NCBI GenBank assembly: GCA_016933055.1
Contig: JAFGBS010000034.1
Coordinates: 1-64,000 of the forward strand
From: Promethearchaeota archaeon
GTDB lineage: Archaea; Asgardarchaeota; Lokiarchaeia; Sigyniarchaeales; Promethearchaeaceae
Reading direction: 5' to 3'
DNA length: 64,000 nucleotides
Each line of letters starts with the position of its first letter. Position 1 is the stretch's first letter. Positions 7,223 to 16,227 of this stretch are shown here, piece by piece. The notes under the pieces were generated by a model. That model had not been told where the DNA came from, ran no database searches, and was given only the letters and a program-made list of their open reading frames with translations. The translations under genes were made by a program, and so were the position numbers.

Positions 7223-8380
7223 ATGAAGTTAATGGATAACAAAAACAGAATTCTTGATTGCCATATACATTACTCACTTCCAGTTACACCTTACGAACTG
7301 TTTGATATAATGGATCATACAAAAACCAACATGGCAAATTTGGTAATTGTACCCGATAGGCAACGTATTTCCTCCGTTCCTGAAGCGTTGATGGTGAAAT
7401 ATCTAAATCCTAATAAAATCTTTGTGTTTGCTTGTTTAGACGTTACTCAGTATTTCATGCACAAAAATTCTGTAGGTAAACATTTTGTAAAATACGTGAA
7501 AAGAATGTTGAAATGTGGGTGCGACGGGATCAAAATGATTGAAGGAAAACCAGACTTGCGACGAACCGTACCCATTCCTGATTTTGATCTCCCGGTATGG
7601 GACCCGTTTTGGGCATTCGCGGAAGCTGTCGGCCTTCCAATTTTATGGCATGTTAATGATCCCGAGGAATTTTGGGATAAATCTAAAATTCCAACTTGGG
7701 CGAAAGACCGAGGATGGTTCTATGGAGAAGATACAATCAATAATGAGGATCAATATCGACAAGTTCTCACCGTGTTAAAAAGACACCCCCGATTAAAACT
7801 CATTTTTGCTCATTTTTTCTTTATGTCCGCACAACTCGAGCGATTATCTAAGATTTTTGACGAATACCCAAATGTGTGTGTCGATTTAACTCCTGGGATC
7901 GAAATGTACATAAATTTTTCGAACAACATCAGCGAAGTTACACGTTTTTTTGAAAGGTTCCAATCTCGAATATTATATGGTACTGATATTGGAGCAAGAA
8001 TAGTGTTATCAGAAGGTTTTGACTTAAATGAAACAAAATCAGAAAGTTTGAATCGGTCCAATTTAGTTCGAACATTTTTGACGAAATCAGGTCAATACAC
8101 AATACAATCGGACGGAAATTTTTTAATTGGAGTTGAAGATTTTCAGTTACCCGCATTAAATTTACCATTAGAAGTTTGCCAAAAAATCTTTTATGGTAAC
8201 TTCATTCGACTTGTGAGCGAAAAACCTAAGCAAGTTAATTCAGAAATGGTAATCAAAGAATGTAAGAAGATCAAATTCATGATTCGAATCATGTCGTTAC
8301 TTAAGTTGATCAAAAACCCAGATTATTCCTATGCAAATCAAGTCATCGATTTCTTTAAAAACAAAAAAAAGGAGTATTAA
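7223..8380 (+). CDS. metal-dependent amidohydrolase (amidohydrolase_2-like TIM barrel)
   Basis: This is a 385-residue hydrolase or decarboxylase of the amidohydrolase superfamily. The metal site is recognisable: DCHIHY (His14, His16) at the first strand, His in LPILWHVNDP, His in KLIFAHFFFMS, and the catalytic Asp in ILYGTDIGAR. The set H-x-H, H, H, D is that of amidohydrolase_2 proteins, which include lactonases and aromatic/sugar-acid decarboxylases. I chose ATG 7223 because TTTGGGAGATTT is well placed before it; the frame can run 45 bases further back to a TTG. The gene ends 11 bases before a GPH symporter and is likely co-transcribed with it, so the substrate may be an imported sugar or sugar-acid derivative. 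The exact reaction is unknown. Confidence 0.75.
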   Translation: MKLMDNKNRILDCHIHYSLPVTPYELFDIMDHTKTNMANLVIVPDRQRISSVPEALMVKYLNPNKIFVFACLDVTQYFMHKNSVGKHFVKYVKRMLKCGCDGIKMIEGKPDLRRTVPIPDFDLPVWDPFWAFAEAVGLPILWHVNDPEEFWDKSKIPTWAKDRGWFYGEDTINNEDQYRQVLTVLKRHPRLKLIFAHFFFMSAQLERLSKIFDEYPNVCVDLTPGIEMYINFSNNISEVTRFFERFQSRILYGTDIGARIVLSEGFDLNETKSESLNRSNLVRTFLTKSGQYTIQSDGNFLIGVEDFQLPALNLPLEVCQKIFYGNFIRLVSEKPKQVNSEMVIKECKKIKFMIRIMSLLKLIKNPDYSYANQVIDFFKNKKKEY

Positions 8381-8391
8381 AAGATATAAAA

Positions 8392-9804
8392 ATGAAAAAA
8401 TTATCCAAAGGACAACTAATTTTATATGCGTTTGCAGGTTTCGGACCCAACTTACTAGGCACCATTCTAGGTGTTTATATGATCAATGCAGTTATAATTG
8501 AAGGTTTTGGTGCAGAAGCCCCATATTGGACTTTCGCCAATAAAACGTTAGTTGTTACTGCTGTGTTCAGCGTATTGGTACTTATTGCAAAGCTACTCGA
8601 TGGAATAACAGACATACCGTTAGCAGGTTGGACGGACTCTCTTAAGTCAAAATGGGGAAAAAGACGACCTGCTATGCTGATTGGTTTCATCCCCATGGTC
8701 CTTTCGTATATGTTGTACTGTCTGATACCAATCAATGAAGAACATAACATACTTAATACTATATATTATGGGGTATTGCTTTCGATATTTTTTACAGCCT
8801 ATACTCTGACGTTTGTAACCTATTATGGAACCTATAGCGAAGTCACATCATCTCCGGAAGAAAGGATCTTATTATCAAATTGGAAAGCATTTTTTGATAC
8901 CATACAGTATAGTGTAAGCTATGCACTCATTCCGGTATTTATTTCGCTGAAGATTAATATTCGCACGGTCTGTTTAATCTCTTCACCTTTCTTCTTAACT
9001 TTGGTATTGGTATTCTTTTTGCTAAAAGAAAAATCCACGTTACCTGAGGATATTGCAAAAGAGAAACGAGAACGCGAGAACAAGCCTGATTCGATTCCCC
9101 AAGAAGAAGATGTCGGTTTTTTTGAAAGTATTAAATTAACTGCCAAAAACAAAGGATTTATGATCTGGTTGGCAGTAATGGCTGCATTCTTTTTTGGTCT
9201 GCAATTATTCTTAGCTGGGCAAAATGTGCTAGCTTCGGGATCGATGGGATTATTAGGTTGGCAAATCGCTGTAATTAATACTTCCGCATTTGCACCTGTG
9301 CCACTTATGTTATGGATTTATCGCAAAGTAATGAAGAAAAAAGGTTTTCGGTTCGCATTTCAGACTGCTTTGTTTTCATTTGCATTAGCAATGATAACTT
9401 TCTCAGTTGCCTATGTGGAATGGATTCCGAGTGTCTGGGCTAGACTGATTATTGGAGCGATCGGAGGGACAATTGGTAGCTATGGAATAGGAGCATTTTT
9501 CAGTGCACCGTATGTCATCCCCTCACAAATGGCTGCTGAGGAATTAAAAGCCACAGGAAAAAGTCATCCCTCTATGTATTTTGCGATGCAAGGATTTTTC
9601 AATGCGATTGTTGCAGCAATTAGTACGAGTGTCGTATGGCTAAATATTCGAGAATTAACCGTTGATGGTGAAGTTTTCTTTGGAGTTCACCTTATGCCAT
9701 ATATAGTTGCGGCTGCTTGTGCTCTATCCATTATTCTCGCTTTCTTTTTACCCAAATCGTTTAGTCGACTGGGACGAGAGAAAGATGTTAACTTGAGTGA
9801 ATAA
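8392..9804 (+). CDS. GPH-family (MFS_2) sugar:cation symporter
   Basis: This 470-residue membrane protein of the glycoside-pentoside-hexuronide:cation symporter family has about 12 hydrophobic segments. The family loop between helices 2 and 3 is seen in DGITDIPLAGWTDSLKSKWG, with the following KRRP. A charged central loop (about 215-240, KEKRERENKPDS) separates the two halves. Members import oligosaccharides, pentosides or hexuronides with Na+ or H+. It follows the amidohydrolase closely and ends in T-rich sequence. The substrate cannot be read from the sequence; a neighbouring sialidase and RuBisCO-like gene suggest a sugar or sugar acid. A second, diverged member is at 61.7-63.2 kb. Confidence 0.88.
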   Translation: MKKLSKGQLILYAFAGFGPNLLGTILGVYMINAVIIEGFGAEAPYWTFANKTLVVTAVFSVLVLIAKLLDGITDIPLAGWTDSLKSKWGKRRPAMLIGFIPMVLSYMLYCLIPINEEHNILNTIYYGVLLSIFFTAYTLTFVTYYGTYSEVTSSPEERILLSNWKAFFDTIQYSVSYALIPVFISLKINIRTVCLISSPFFLTLVLVFFLLKEKSTLPEDIAKEKRERENKPDSIPQEEDVGFFESIKLTAKNKGFMIWLAVMAAFFFGLQLFLAGQNVLASGSMGLLGWQIAVINTSAFAPVPLMLWIYRKVMKKKGFRFAFQTALFSFALAMITFSVAYVEWIPSVWARLIIGAIGGTIGSYGIGAFFSAPYVIPSQMAAEELKATGKSHPSMYFAMQGFFNAIVAAISTSVVWLNIRELTVDGEVFFGVHLMPYIVAAACALSIILAFFLPKSFSRLGREKDVNLSE

Positions 9805-9805
9805 C

Positions 9806-9826
9806 TATTTTTTTCATTCTTTTTTC
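9806..9826 (+). terminator. poly-T transcript end after the symporter
   Basis: Two T-runs (9808-9814 and 9820-9825) begin right after the stop codon. Archaeal transcription commonly ends at such T-tracts without a hairpin. Confidence 0.5.
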
Positions 9827-10059
9827 CTTTCACCAATTACTAAAATCGGCAGTTTTATGGAAAGTTCTTCCTCATTTCTCATAATGTCCTATCTTCATCA
9901 GATATAATAATACTGCCATTATTTCCGATCCATGTCATACTATTAAATAACAAGGGCATCTAATAATATGAATCCCTTAAACTCATTTGCCTTCACAAGC
10001 CAATAAGAATATCTGATTAATTTATAGGGTGAAGATAAAAAGAAAAGGGAGAATTTTAT

Positions 10060-11646
10060 CTATGGACGAGGTACTAGTAAATCTCCACCATCAGTAAGCC
10101 AGTTTAAATCGACTTTGACAAATGTAAGAGTTTCGCGGTAGTCATTTTTTCCTGTCTCAAATAAGATACAAATTGTTTTATCAGAGAGAATAGCAATTTG
10201 TGAGTAAGCGGATGGTCCTTCATATACCAATTTTGCTACTGGCCATGTTAATCCTTCATCATAACTCATCCGAAGTGTTAAATGACCTCTTGCATTTTGA
10301 GTTGGATTGGAGAATAGCACACGATTTTGCATGTAAGTAACATTATCAGTAAATCGCATTATTGACCCTTGGGTACTTGATGCCGGTAAATCTTCTTCAT
10401 AGTACCACTCTTCCCATGTTTCTCCACCATCATTACTCCAAGCCATAATCCTATAACTTCCTAGGCGGGATCTACAATTAAATACCAGAGAGGAATTCAC
10501 ACTTTCAAAAGCTTGAGGTTCAGAACCTCTGCCTACATATTCACCTTTTTGCCAAGTAACTCCATGGTCATCGCTATAAATTGCACATGCACCCCCTACA
10601 GAGGTTGGAATTATTAGTCTTCCAGTTGACATTTGAATACCATTTCCAGGTCCTGTCGCACATCTACTTATTAATCCTAATTCTTGAGTTAAATTTCGAG
10701 GTGTTGACCATGTTTCCCCAAAATCAGAGCTATTCATGATATGCATGCTCTGATAATCAATACAAAAAGGTAACCACACCATTCCAGTATCGTTATCATA
10801 TAAAGGACATGGATTGTGTACTGTATGCACTCCAACATCCTGAATTATTTGAATTGGACTCCACGTGTCTCCACCATCAATGCTTTTTTTCATAACAATG
10901 TTAATATCCCCCAGATCAGAAAATCCGTTTTCTCGAGATTCGCAGAACGCAAGTAATGTATCATTTGGCAATACAATCATAGAAGGTATTCGGTATCCTC
11001 TACTGGGTTCTTCATTTTCTATAAATAGGGGTTGATGAATAACCCCTTCGGTCCATTGAGGGTTGTTGAATAACATCACTCCGCCAAAATAACCAAAAAT
11101 GAATAGGAATGTAAATCCCCCTGCTGTTAATCCTCGGAGTAATCGAGGGACTTTTTTCAATTTTATTGCTTCTACATAGAATTTAAGACTCCCAATAAGG
11201 AATAGCCCACCATACCCAAAGAATGGAATTGAAAGAAATGTAATGACAATTGGTGGAAATCCTCCCGCTACACCTGCAGAAAGGATTAAAAATGTCCTAT
11301 AAAGGAGAAATGCAGCAGCAATGTTCCAAAATGACCAAAATACTACCCAAACTAAACGTAAATGTTTATTCTTTATTAGATCGATTCCAAGTCCTCGAAA
11401 TCTTTTGGATTTCAGGCTAATAACTGTCATAATAAGGCTATAAAGAATACCAATCAAGAGAATTGCTGCAAATGTAGGTAAAATCCAGATGGATTGAGAT
11501 ACTAAAAGAAATTCTCCGCTATATGAATCCATCAGCAAGTAGACAATGAAAGTAAAAATAATCGAAAATAATAATTGTATACAAGAAACCACTATATCCC
11601 ATTTGAAAATCCGAGCGTTCGGATTCCTAAGTTCCATTTTTTTCAT
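10060..11646 (-). CDS. membrane-anchored exo-sialidase (BNR/Asp-box)
   Basis: This is a 528-residue protein with two parts. Residues 1-195 hold about five membrane helices (near 15-40, 52-78, 100-122, 133-155 and 172-193). Residues about 205-520 form a six-bladed sialidase propeller. The arginine motif YRIP is at 218-221, and Asp-boxes are SIDGGDTW (255-262), SSDFGETW (306-313), SDDHGVTW (358-365) and SNDGGETW (404-411), with a last one in SYDEGLTW. CESRENGFSDLGD carries the usual acid/base region. SEPQ with later arginines and YSQIAIL near the end match the Glu and Tyr of the active site. The family releases terminal sialic or related nonulosonic acids from glycans. The propeller probably faces outward, which is inference. 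Membrane anchoring by a multi-helix N-terminal domain is unusual. Confidence 0.82.
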   Translation of the reverse strand: MKKMELRNPNARIFKWDIVVSCIQLLFSIIFTFIVYLLMDSYSGEFLLVSQSIWILPTFAAILLIGILYSLIMTVISLKSKRFRGLGIDLIKNKHLRLVWVVFWSFWNIAAAFLLYRTFLILSAGVAGGFPPIVITFLSIPFFGYGGLFLIGSLKFYVEAIKLKKVPRLLRGLTAGGFTFLFIFGYFGGVMLFNNPQWTEGVIHQPLFIENEEPSRGYRIPSMIVLPNDTLLAFCESRENGFSDLGDINIVMKKSIDGGDTWSPIQIIQDVGVHTVHNPCPLYDNDTGMVWLPFCIDYQSMHIMNSSDFGETWSTPRNLTQELGLISRCATGPGNGIQMSTGRLIIPTSVGGACAIYSDDHGVTWQKGEYVGRGSEPQAFESVNSSLVFNCRSRLGSYRIMAWSNDGGETWEEWYYEEDLPASSTQGSIMRFTDNVTYMQNRVLFSNPTQNARGHLTLRMSYDEGLTWPVAKLVYEGPSAYSQIAILSDKTICILFETGKNDYRETLTFVKVDLNWLTDGGDLLVPRP

Positions 11647-11933
11647 AAATTCACCAATCTATTTACTCTGACAGTTCTCTCTTTGATATTCTTTATAAAA
11701 ACTCTCCTAAATTCCATTTCAAACACAGACAAATGGTAATTAAAAAACCAACTAAAGAAAATGTTACCGGAAGTATCAGATATGCGGTTTTGTGATAGAA
11801 AAGTAATAAGAAGAACTTTCGGAAGATTTTGAATGTGTCTATTGCAGGGATAATATATGTAAATGTGAATGGAAGCCCGTATCTAACAAGGAGAGAACAA
11901 TATAGAAAAAAATAGATTTAAGATTGAATTATA

Positions 11934-13262
11934 TTATATACTCTGGAACTTAGTTCTGCCCGTTCCCCAAACACCAATCGCTTTTGCTAATTCTTCGTGA
12001 TCCTTTGCATATTCTTTTGCAGGAATCCCTTTCATCGCCGCATCGATTGCTTGACGTAATGATCGAGCTCCAGCTTCTGGACCGTCAGGATGGGCGTGAA
12101 CCCCTCCACCCGAGCCGATCATGACATCTTTACCGCAATCTTTGATGGTTTTCTCTATCATTCCGGCCGTAATCCCTCCACTCGGCATTGGCATTGTGGG
12201 TTTAATATTCTGAAGTGGGTAGGTGAGTTCCTTGATGTTCATAAAGAACCGCTCATCAACTACAATTGCTTTTCCATAAGGAGCAGGCAGTACTATTGAG
12301 TCAGCTCCACATAATCGGGGAATTTTTCCCAGAGTTAGGTTACTGGCAACACCAGACCAAGGATCTTGATACCACGTTCCAGCGAAGTCCATATGCGCAA
12401 GGATCGGCAATTTGATGGATGGATCTTCTGCGATTGCTCGTAACATGGATAAACCGGCCGGCAAGTAGTTAATTAAAAGACCGTTTCCACCCATTTCCTG
12501 TACTTTATTTGCATTTTCTATAATATCTGGATAACCATCGCTTATACCAATCGTGTATATCTTCTTCTCGCCCGTTTCGCTTGCAGCTTTATCTGCAGCC
12601 TCCATAACCATGGATAAACGATCCTCCAGAGTGTTAAACTCTGCATCTGCAATCAATTCATCGTCTTTCACTACATCACAACCGCCTAAAAAGGCTTTGT
12701 AAGCGAGGTCTGCAGCAACTCCACAACTGTGACCGGTGCATGGCTTAATCATATTGTTCAGAATTGGTCTATCTGTTACACCCAACAATTTTTGAAATCC
12801 TTGAATTCCGTATTTTGGACCCTTAAATAATTTAAGGACCTTCTTGGGGAGTTGAAAGTCGACAAGCTTTAACTTCCCCCCCATGCTTATATTTCCGTAG
12901 ATAGCCGTGAACATAAGCGGAAAATTGAATTTTCCTTTACTGTTTATCATATTAGTAACGGGAAACGCAATTCTGAATACATAATAGCGCAATGCATTTT
13001 TATCTACTTCCACTTCATATTCGAAATTGGGAATTTCATAGCAGCCTAAGACTTTAGCAATGTGTTCTTTACGAACTTGTTCCGTCTCTTCAGGAACCCG
13101 GATCCATGTTCCTGTGCTTTGTTCAATGGCAGCGAATTGTGCCAGAGTAGTTGCTTCCATTTTTGAACTTAGTGCAGCTGTGTATGTCGCAATAATATAT
13201 TTCTCTCTATCTATTCCATCTTCTAACGCCTTTGGGGTTGCTTCTAAATCTTCTGTTTTCAT
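11934..13262 (-). CDS. RuBisCO-like protein (form IV), probably not a carboxylase
   Basis: This 442-residue protein has the large-subunit fold. The activation and metal residues are kept: Lys199, Asp201 and Glu202 in VVKDDE (spinach 201/203/204), plus Lys173 in MIKPCTG and Glu47 before STGTW. Other carboxylase residues are changed. The second Lys of KPK is Cys175, the Arg after the active-site His290 is Met291, and the His of loop 6 is lost (VLPAPYGK, with Lys331 kept). The phosphate loops SGGI (361-364) and GSGGGVHAHP remain. This pattern fits RuBisCO-like proteins that enolise or decarboxylate sugar phosphates. The gene is preceded by AAAGGAG and a dyad. Neighbours (GPH symporter, amidohydrolase, dehydratase) suggest sugar-acid catabolism, not CO2 fixation. 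Confidence 0.85.
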   Translation of the reverse strand: MKTEDLEATPKALEDGIDREKYIIATYTAALSSKMEATTLAQFAAIEQSTGTWIRVPEETEQVRKEHIAKVLGCYEIPNFEYEVEVDKNALRYYVFRIAFPVTNMINSKGKFNFPLMFTAIYGNISMGGKLKLVDFQLPKKVLKLFKGPKYGIQGFQKLLGVTDRPILNNMIKPCTGHSCGVAADLAYKAFLGGCDVVKDDELIADAEFNTLEDRLSMVMEAADKAASETGEKKIYTIGISDGYPDIIENANKVQEMGGNGLLINYLPAGLSMLRAIAEDPSIKLPILAHMDFAGTWYQDPWSGVASNLTLGKIPRLCGADSIVLPAPYGKAIVVDERFFMNIKELTYPLQNIKPTMPMPSGGITAGMIEKTIKDCGKDVMIGSGGGVHAHPDGPEAGARSLRQAIDAAMKGIPAKEYAKDHEELAKAIGVWGTGRTKFQSI

Positions 13263-13269
13263 AGTGGTT

Positions 13270-13316
13270 ATTTCTCCTTTCTTTCTTATATCATATAAGA
13301 GGAATCAAGTATACAT
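13270..13316 (-). promoter_or_regulatory. promoter region of the RuBisCO-like gene with dyad
   Basis: AAAGGAG (13271-13277) is the ribosome site. Upstream lies the perfect dyad CTTATAT-C-ATATAAG (13285-13299), then a TATA-like GTATACAT (13309-13316 on the plus strand). The dyad would overlap the transcript start and could be an operator; this is inference. Confidence 0.4.
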
Positions 13317-13676
13317 TCGATTGTGAAATTATAACAGTTTTTGAAATGCAACTTCAATTTCATGCTTCTTTTGTCTGAAAACGTAAGTTATTGTTAAAAA
13401 ATTAAACAATAATGATCATTCTTTTGAAAGAATCTTATTATGTTAGGGATATCTACGCATCTTCTAATAAAAAAAACACTAATTGAGGTTGCAGAAAGGA
13501 AGAACACCGCAAAATAATTCCAGAACGTATATCCAACGAATTTCCGCATAATTATAAAAACTAACCGAGCTAATTCTTCGTTCGGGAACAGCCCGTACGA
13601 TTTTATTCATGGAATTAAGTAGATTTTTCAAACGTATTCACCTTCGTTTTTTATACTATGAATAATAGAGGTACCT
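13317..13676. other. divergent intergenic region with orphan hairpin
   Basis: A hairpin at 13578-13600 has stem TCGT-CGGG / CCCG-ACGA with one T-T mismatch and loop AACAG. It is followed by TTTTATT on the plus strand, so it looks like an intrinsic terminator or the 3' end of a small RNA, although no plus-strand gene precedes it. A TATA-like TTTTTTATACTATG at 13648-13661 and GAGGT just before the start serve the dehydratase. Confidence 0.4.
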
Positions 13677-14642
13677 ATGGTTAATTTCGAAGATGTGGAA
13701 CAAGCGTATCATCGAATAAAGCAATACGTGAACCACACTCCTGTCATGACTTCCCGCACCTTAAACGAAATAGTTGAAGCAAATGTGTATCTAAAATGCG
13801 AAAATTTCCAAAGAGTGGGCGCATTCAAACCCCGGGGGGCGTTGAACAAAATTCTGCAATTAAGTAACGAGGAAAAATCTCGCGGAATAGTGACGCATTC
13901 TTCGGGGAATCATGCTCAAGCGGTCGCTCTTGCTGGCAAACTGCTTGGAATCAAAACCGTGGTTGTAATGCCAGAAAATGCACCACAAGTAAAAGTGGAC
14001 GCAACAAAGGGGTATGGTGCCGAAGTGGTTCGTTGTGATAATAATACGGAATCCAGAGTTCGAACTGCAGAACAATTGGGAGAAAAGCATGGATATACAC
14101 TGGTTCATGCCTATGATGATTATAATATTATTGCGGGAGCGGGAACTGCCGCATACGAACTGATAAAAGAAGTAGGAAAATTAGATTATATTTTCTTTCC
14201 GATTGGTGGAGGAGGACTTGCGAGTGGCACTATAATTGCATCTAAAGGAATGATTCCTGATATTGAAATTATTGGAGTAGAACCCGAGAAAGCGGATGAT
14301 GCGTTTCGATCGCTTCGAGATAATGTTATTTACCCGAGTCCTTATCCAAACACTATCGCTGATGGACTGCGTACACAGTTGAGTGAAAAAACTTTTGGAA
14401 TTATTAAGAAATATAATACCAAAATCATCACCGTCACTGAAAATGAGATTGTGGATGCAATGAAATTTCTTTGGGAAAGAATGAAAATCGTAGTTGAACC
14501 TTCCGGAGCAGTTCCACTTGCGGGAATTCTCAAATTGGAAGAAAATTTAAGGAAAAAACAAGTAGGTGGCATTATTAGTGGTGGAAATGTGGAGTTAAAT
14601 GACTTTTTTAAAATCTTTTACGACAAAATTTCACTCACCTAA
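13677..14642 (+). CDS. PLP-dependent serine/threonine dehydratase (or racemase)
   Basis: This is a 321-residue fold-type II PLP enzyme without a C-terminal ACT domain, so of the catabolic TdcB/serine-racemase type. The PLP lysine is in GAFKPRGA (about residue 50). The substrate loop is SSGNHAQAVA, the phosphate cradle is GGGGLASG, and the PLP-nitrogen residue falls near SGGNVELND at the end. It would deaminate threonine or serine to the 2-oxo acid and ammonia; serine racemase or hydroxyaspartate dehydratase activity is equally possible. It starts at ATG 13677 after GAGGT. It runs divergently from the RuBisCO-like gene and ends 68 bases before hdrC. Confidence 0.85.
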   Translation: MVNFEDVEQAYHRIKQYVNHTPVMTSRTLNEIVEANVYLKCENFQRVGAFKPRGALNKILQLSNEEKSRGIVTHSSGNHAQAVALAGKLLGIKTVVVMPENAPQVKVDATKGYGAEVVRCDNNTESRVRTAEQLGEKHGYTLVHAYDDYNIIAGAGTAAYELIKEVGKLDYIFFPIGGGGLASGTIIASKGMIPDIEIIGVEPEKADDAFRSLRDNVIYPSPYPNTIADGLRTQLSEKTFGIIKKYNTKIITVTENEIVDAMKFLWERMKIVVEPSGAVPLAGILKLEENLRKKQVGGIISGGNVELNDFFKIFYDKISLT

Positions 14643-14710
14643 TTCTATATTTTCATTCAGAATTGATAAGAAATATTTAAGTTGAAAATTGGTGTTTTCC
14701 TCTTAAGATT

Positions 14711-15244
14711 GTGAATTCTACTAATACCAGTGATATACCTAAACTAGACCAAAAGATTGACGATTTTACTCAAAATTTACCAGAATCCTTAAGAAATGCA
14801 CTATATCAGTGTATTAGTTGCGGAAAGTGTGTAGCAGCATGCACTGCCGCACGTGTATCGGATTTTAATTCACGTTTAATTGTTGCGAAAGTTATCGATA
14901 AGGATGAAAGCGTTCTAACAGATGAAATGCTGTGGAAATGCTTCTTATGCCATCAATGTGCTATGTTATGCCCAAAAAAAGATATGGATTTGCCGGATCT
15001 TATTTATCGTCTTCGTCAGATCTCCATTCAAAAAGGAGTTGCTCCCTTATCTCTAAAAAAATTAGATAATTGGTTATATCGTTTTTTTGAATCGGGCAAA
15101 ATAGCAGGACCCAATAGTGTTTCGGAAGAAAGAACGGAACGATTGAAAAAAGTTGCAGAAATTTCTGGCGTAAATGTATATAAACAATGTATCGAAGAAT
15201 TGGAAAATGCTGATGAAATTGAAGATGCTGAGGAGAAAGGATGA
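14711..15244 (+). CDS. hdrC: heterodisulfide reductase subunit C-like ferredoxin protein
   Basis: This 177-residue protein starts at GTG. It has two [4Fe-4S] motifs, CISCGKCVAAC (residues about 36-46) and CFLCHQCAMLCP (about 77-88), arranged as in HdrC. The helical segment DLIYRLRQISIQKG follows. HdrC passes electrons to the HdrB disulfide-reducing subunit. Its stop TGA is two bases from the HdrB start, so the two are a translationally coupled pair. No HdrA or hydrogenase subunit lies nearby, so the electron source is unknown. A TATA-like AAATATTTAAG lies about 35 bases upstream. Confidence 0.85.
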   Translation: MNSTNTSDIPKLDQKIDDFTQNLPESLRNALYQCISCGKCVAACTAARVSDFNSRLIVAKVIDKDESVLTDEMLWKCFLCHQCAMLCPKKDMDLPDLIYRLRQISIQKGVAPLSLKKLDNWLYRFFESGKIAGPNSVSEERTERLKKVAEISGVNVYKQCIEELENADEIEDAEEKG

Positions 15245-15245
15245 T

Positions 15246-16226
15246 ATGCAACAATTAGATAAGGACCCTCTTGCACTCTTTGATAATTTGAAGACGTGGC
15301 TTTCTAACCAAAATATGTATGTATTCTCGGGATGTGCTGAGGAAAAATATCCAGGTATTAAAAGAGGTCTGAAATTCATTGGAAATACCATTTTGAAGCA
15401 AAATCTATATAGTTATGAGCAGCAATCGTGTTGTTCAGGTCCCCTTACAAAAATGGGATTTGGTGATCAATATTCTCTGAGTATGTATACACAAGAAAAC
15501 CTTTCTCTCCGTGAACATAATGAAACTGTTATGTTGACCTCGTGCAATGGCTGTTATTCCTATATGATTAAATCTAACAAAATGATTACTGACATCCCTT
15601 CGGTAATTTATGCATCCGAAACCGAAAATTATAACCGCCCGTTACTGTTGCATGCAATTGAATATATATCTACTTGGTTTCGAAGCTTATTTCCGTTGAT
15701 TAAATACTCGCTTGAAAAGGTGAAGTTCGTAACCCAATATGGTTGTCATTATATCAATCAATATGAATTATCCAAGGAATTATCATTTAGGAATCTCTAT
15801 GCTCAATATCGCAATCTGAAATGGTATTATAACTCAATACCTCGATATTTAGAAGATATTACTAAAATCCTTCGCAGTAAAATCATTGACTATCCCGAAT
15901 ACATATTATGTTGTGGAGGTAGTACACCACAACGACAAATAAACGAAGATAATGCGATATCAATTGCCATGAAGAAATTTTCAAGCATACATTCCCTTAA
16001 AGAGAAACCTGATGCAATTCTCACGATTTGTCCCTTATGCATGTTTTGGATGGAGGATAGTCAGCTACTTCCAGAAGTAAAAAACACCTACCCGGATCCC
16101 ATACCTATAATTCATATTAATGAATTACTGGCTATAGCACTAGGCGATGAAGAAACTTTATCTCATGCACAAACTACTCACAAAATCAGTTTAAAACCGC
16201 TTCTTGAGAAAATTGTGATAAAATAA
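15246..16226 (+). CDS. hdrB: heterodisulfide reductase subunit B-like protein (CCG domains)
   Basis: This 326-residue protein is started at ATG 15246, where GAGGAGAAAGG stands six bases upstream; a longer frame back into hdrC has no ribosome site. Two CCG domains are visible. The first has FSGCAEEKYP, QSCCSGPL and TSCNGCY; the second has YGCHY, ILCCGGS and ICPLCMFW. These cysteine sets bind the non-cubane [4Fe-4S] clusters that reduce heterodisulfides in HdrB and its relatives. With HdrC it may reduce a thiol disulfide, or act in a Hdr-like complex with subunits encoded elsewhere. The physiological disulfide is not known. Confidence 0.85.
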   Translation: MQQLDKDPLALFDNLKTWLSNQNMYVFSGCAEEKYPGIKRGLKFIGNTILKQNLYSYEQQSCCSGPLTKMGFGDQYSLSMYTQENLSLREHNETVMLTSCNGCYSYMIKSNKMITDIPSVIYASETENYNRPLLLHAIEYISTWFRSLFPLIKYSLEKVKFVTQYGCHYINQYELSKELSFRNLYAQYRNLKWYYNSIPRYLEDITKILRSKIIDYPEYILCCGGSTPQRQINEDNAISIAMKKFSSIHSLKEKPDAILTICPLCMFWMEDSQLLPEVKNTYPDPIPIIHINELLAIALGDEETLSHAQTTHKISLKPLLEKIVIK

Positions 16227-16227
16227 A

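Noticed and set aside
11934..13262. True CO2-fixing RuBisCO (form III)
   Set aside because: Essential carboxylase residues (second Lys of KPK, Arg after His290, loop-6 His) are replaced, so a RuBisCO-like protein is more likely.
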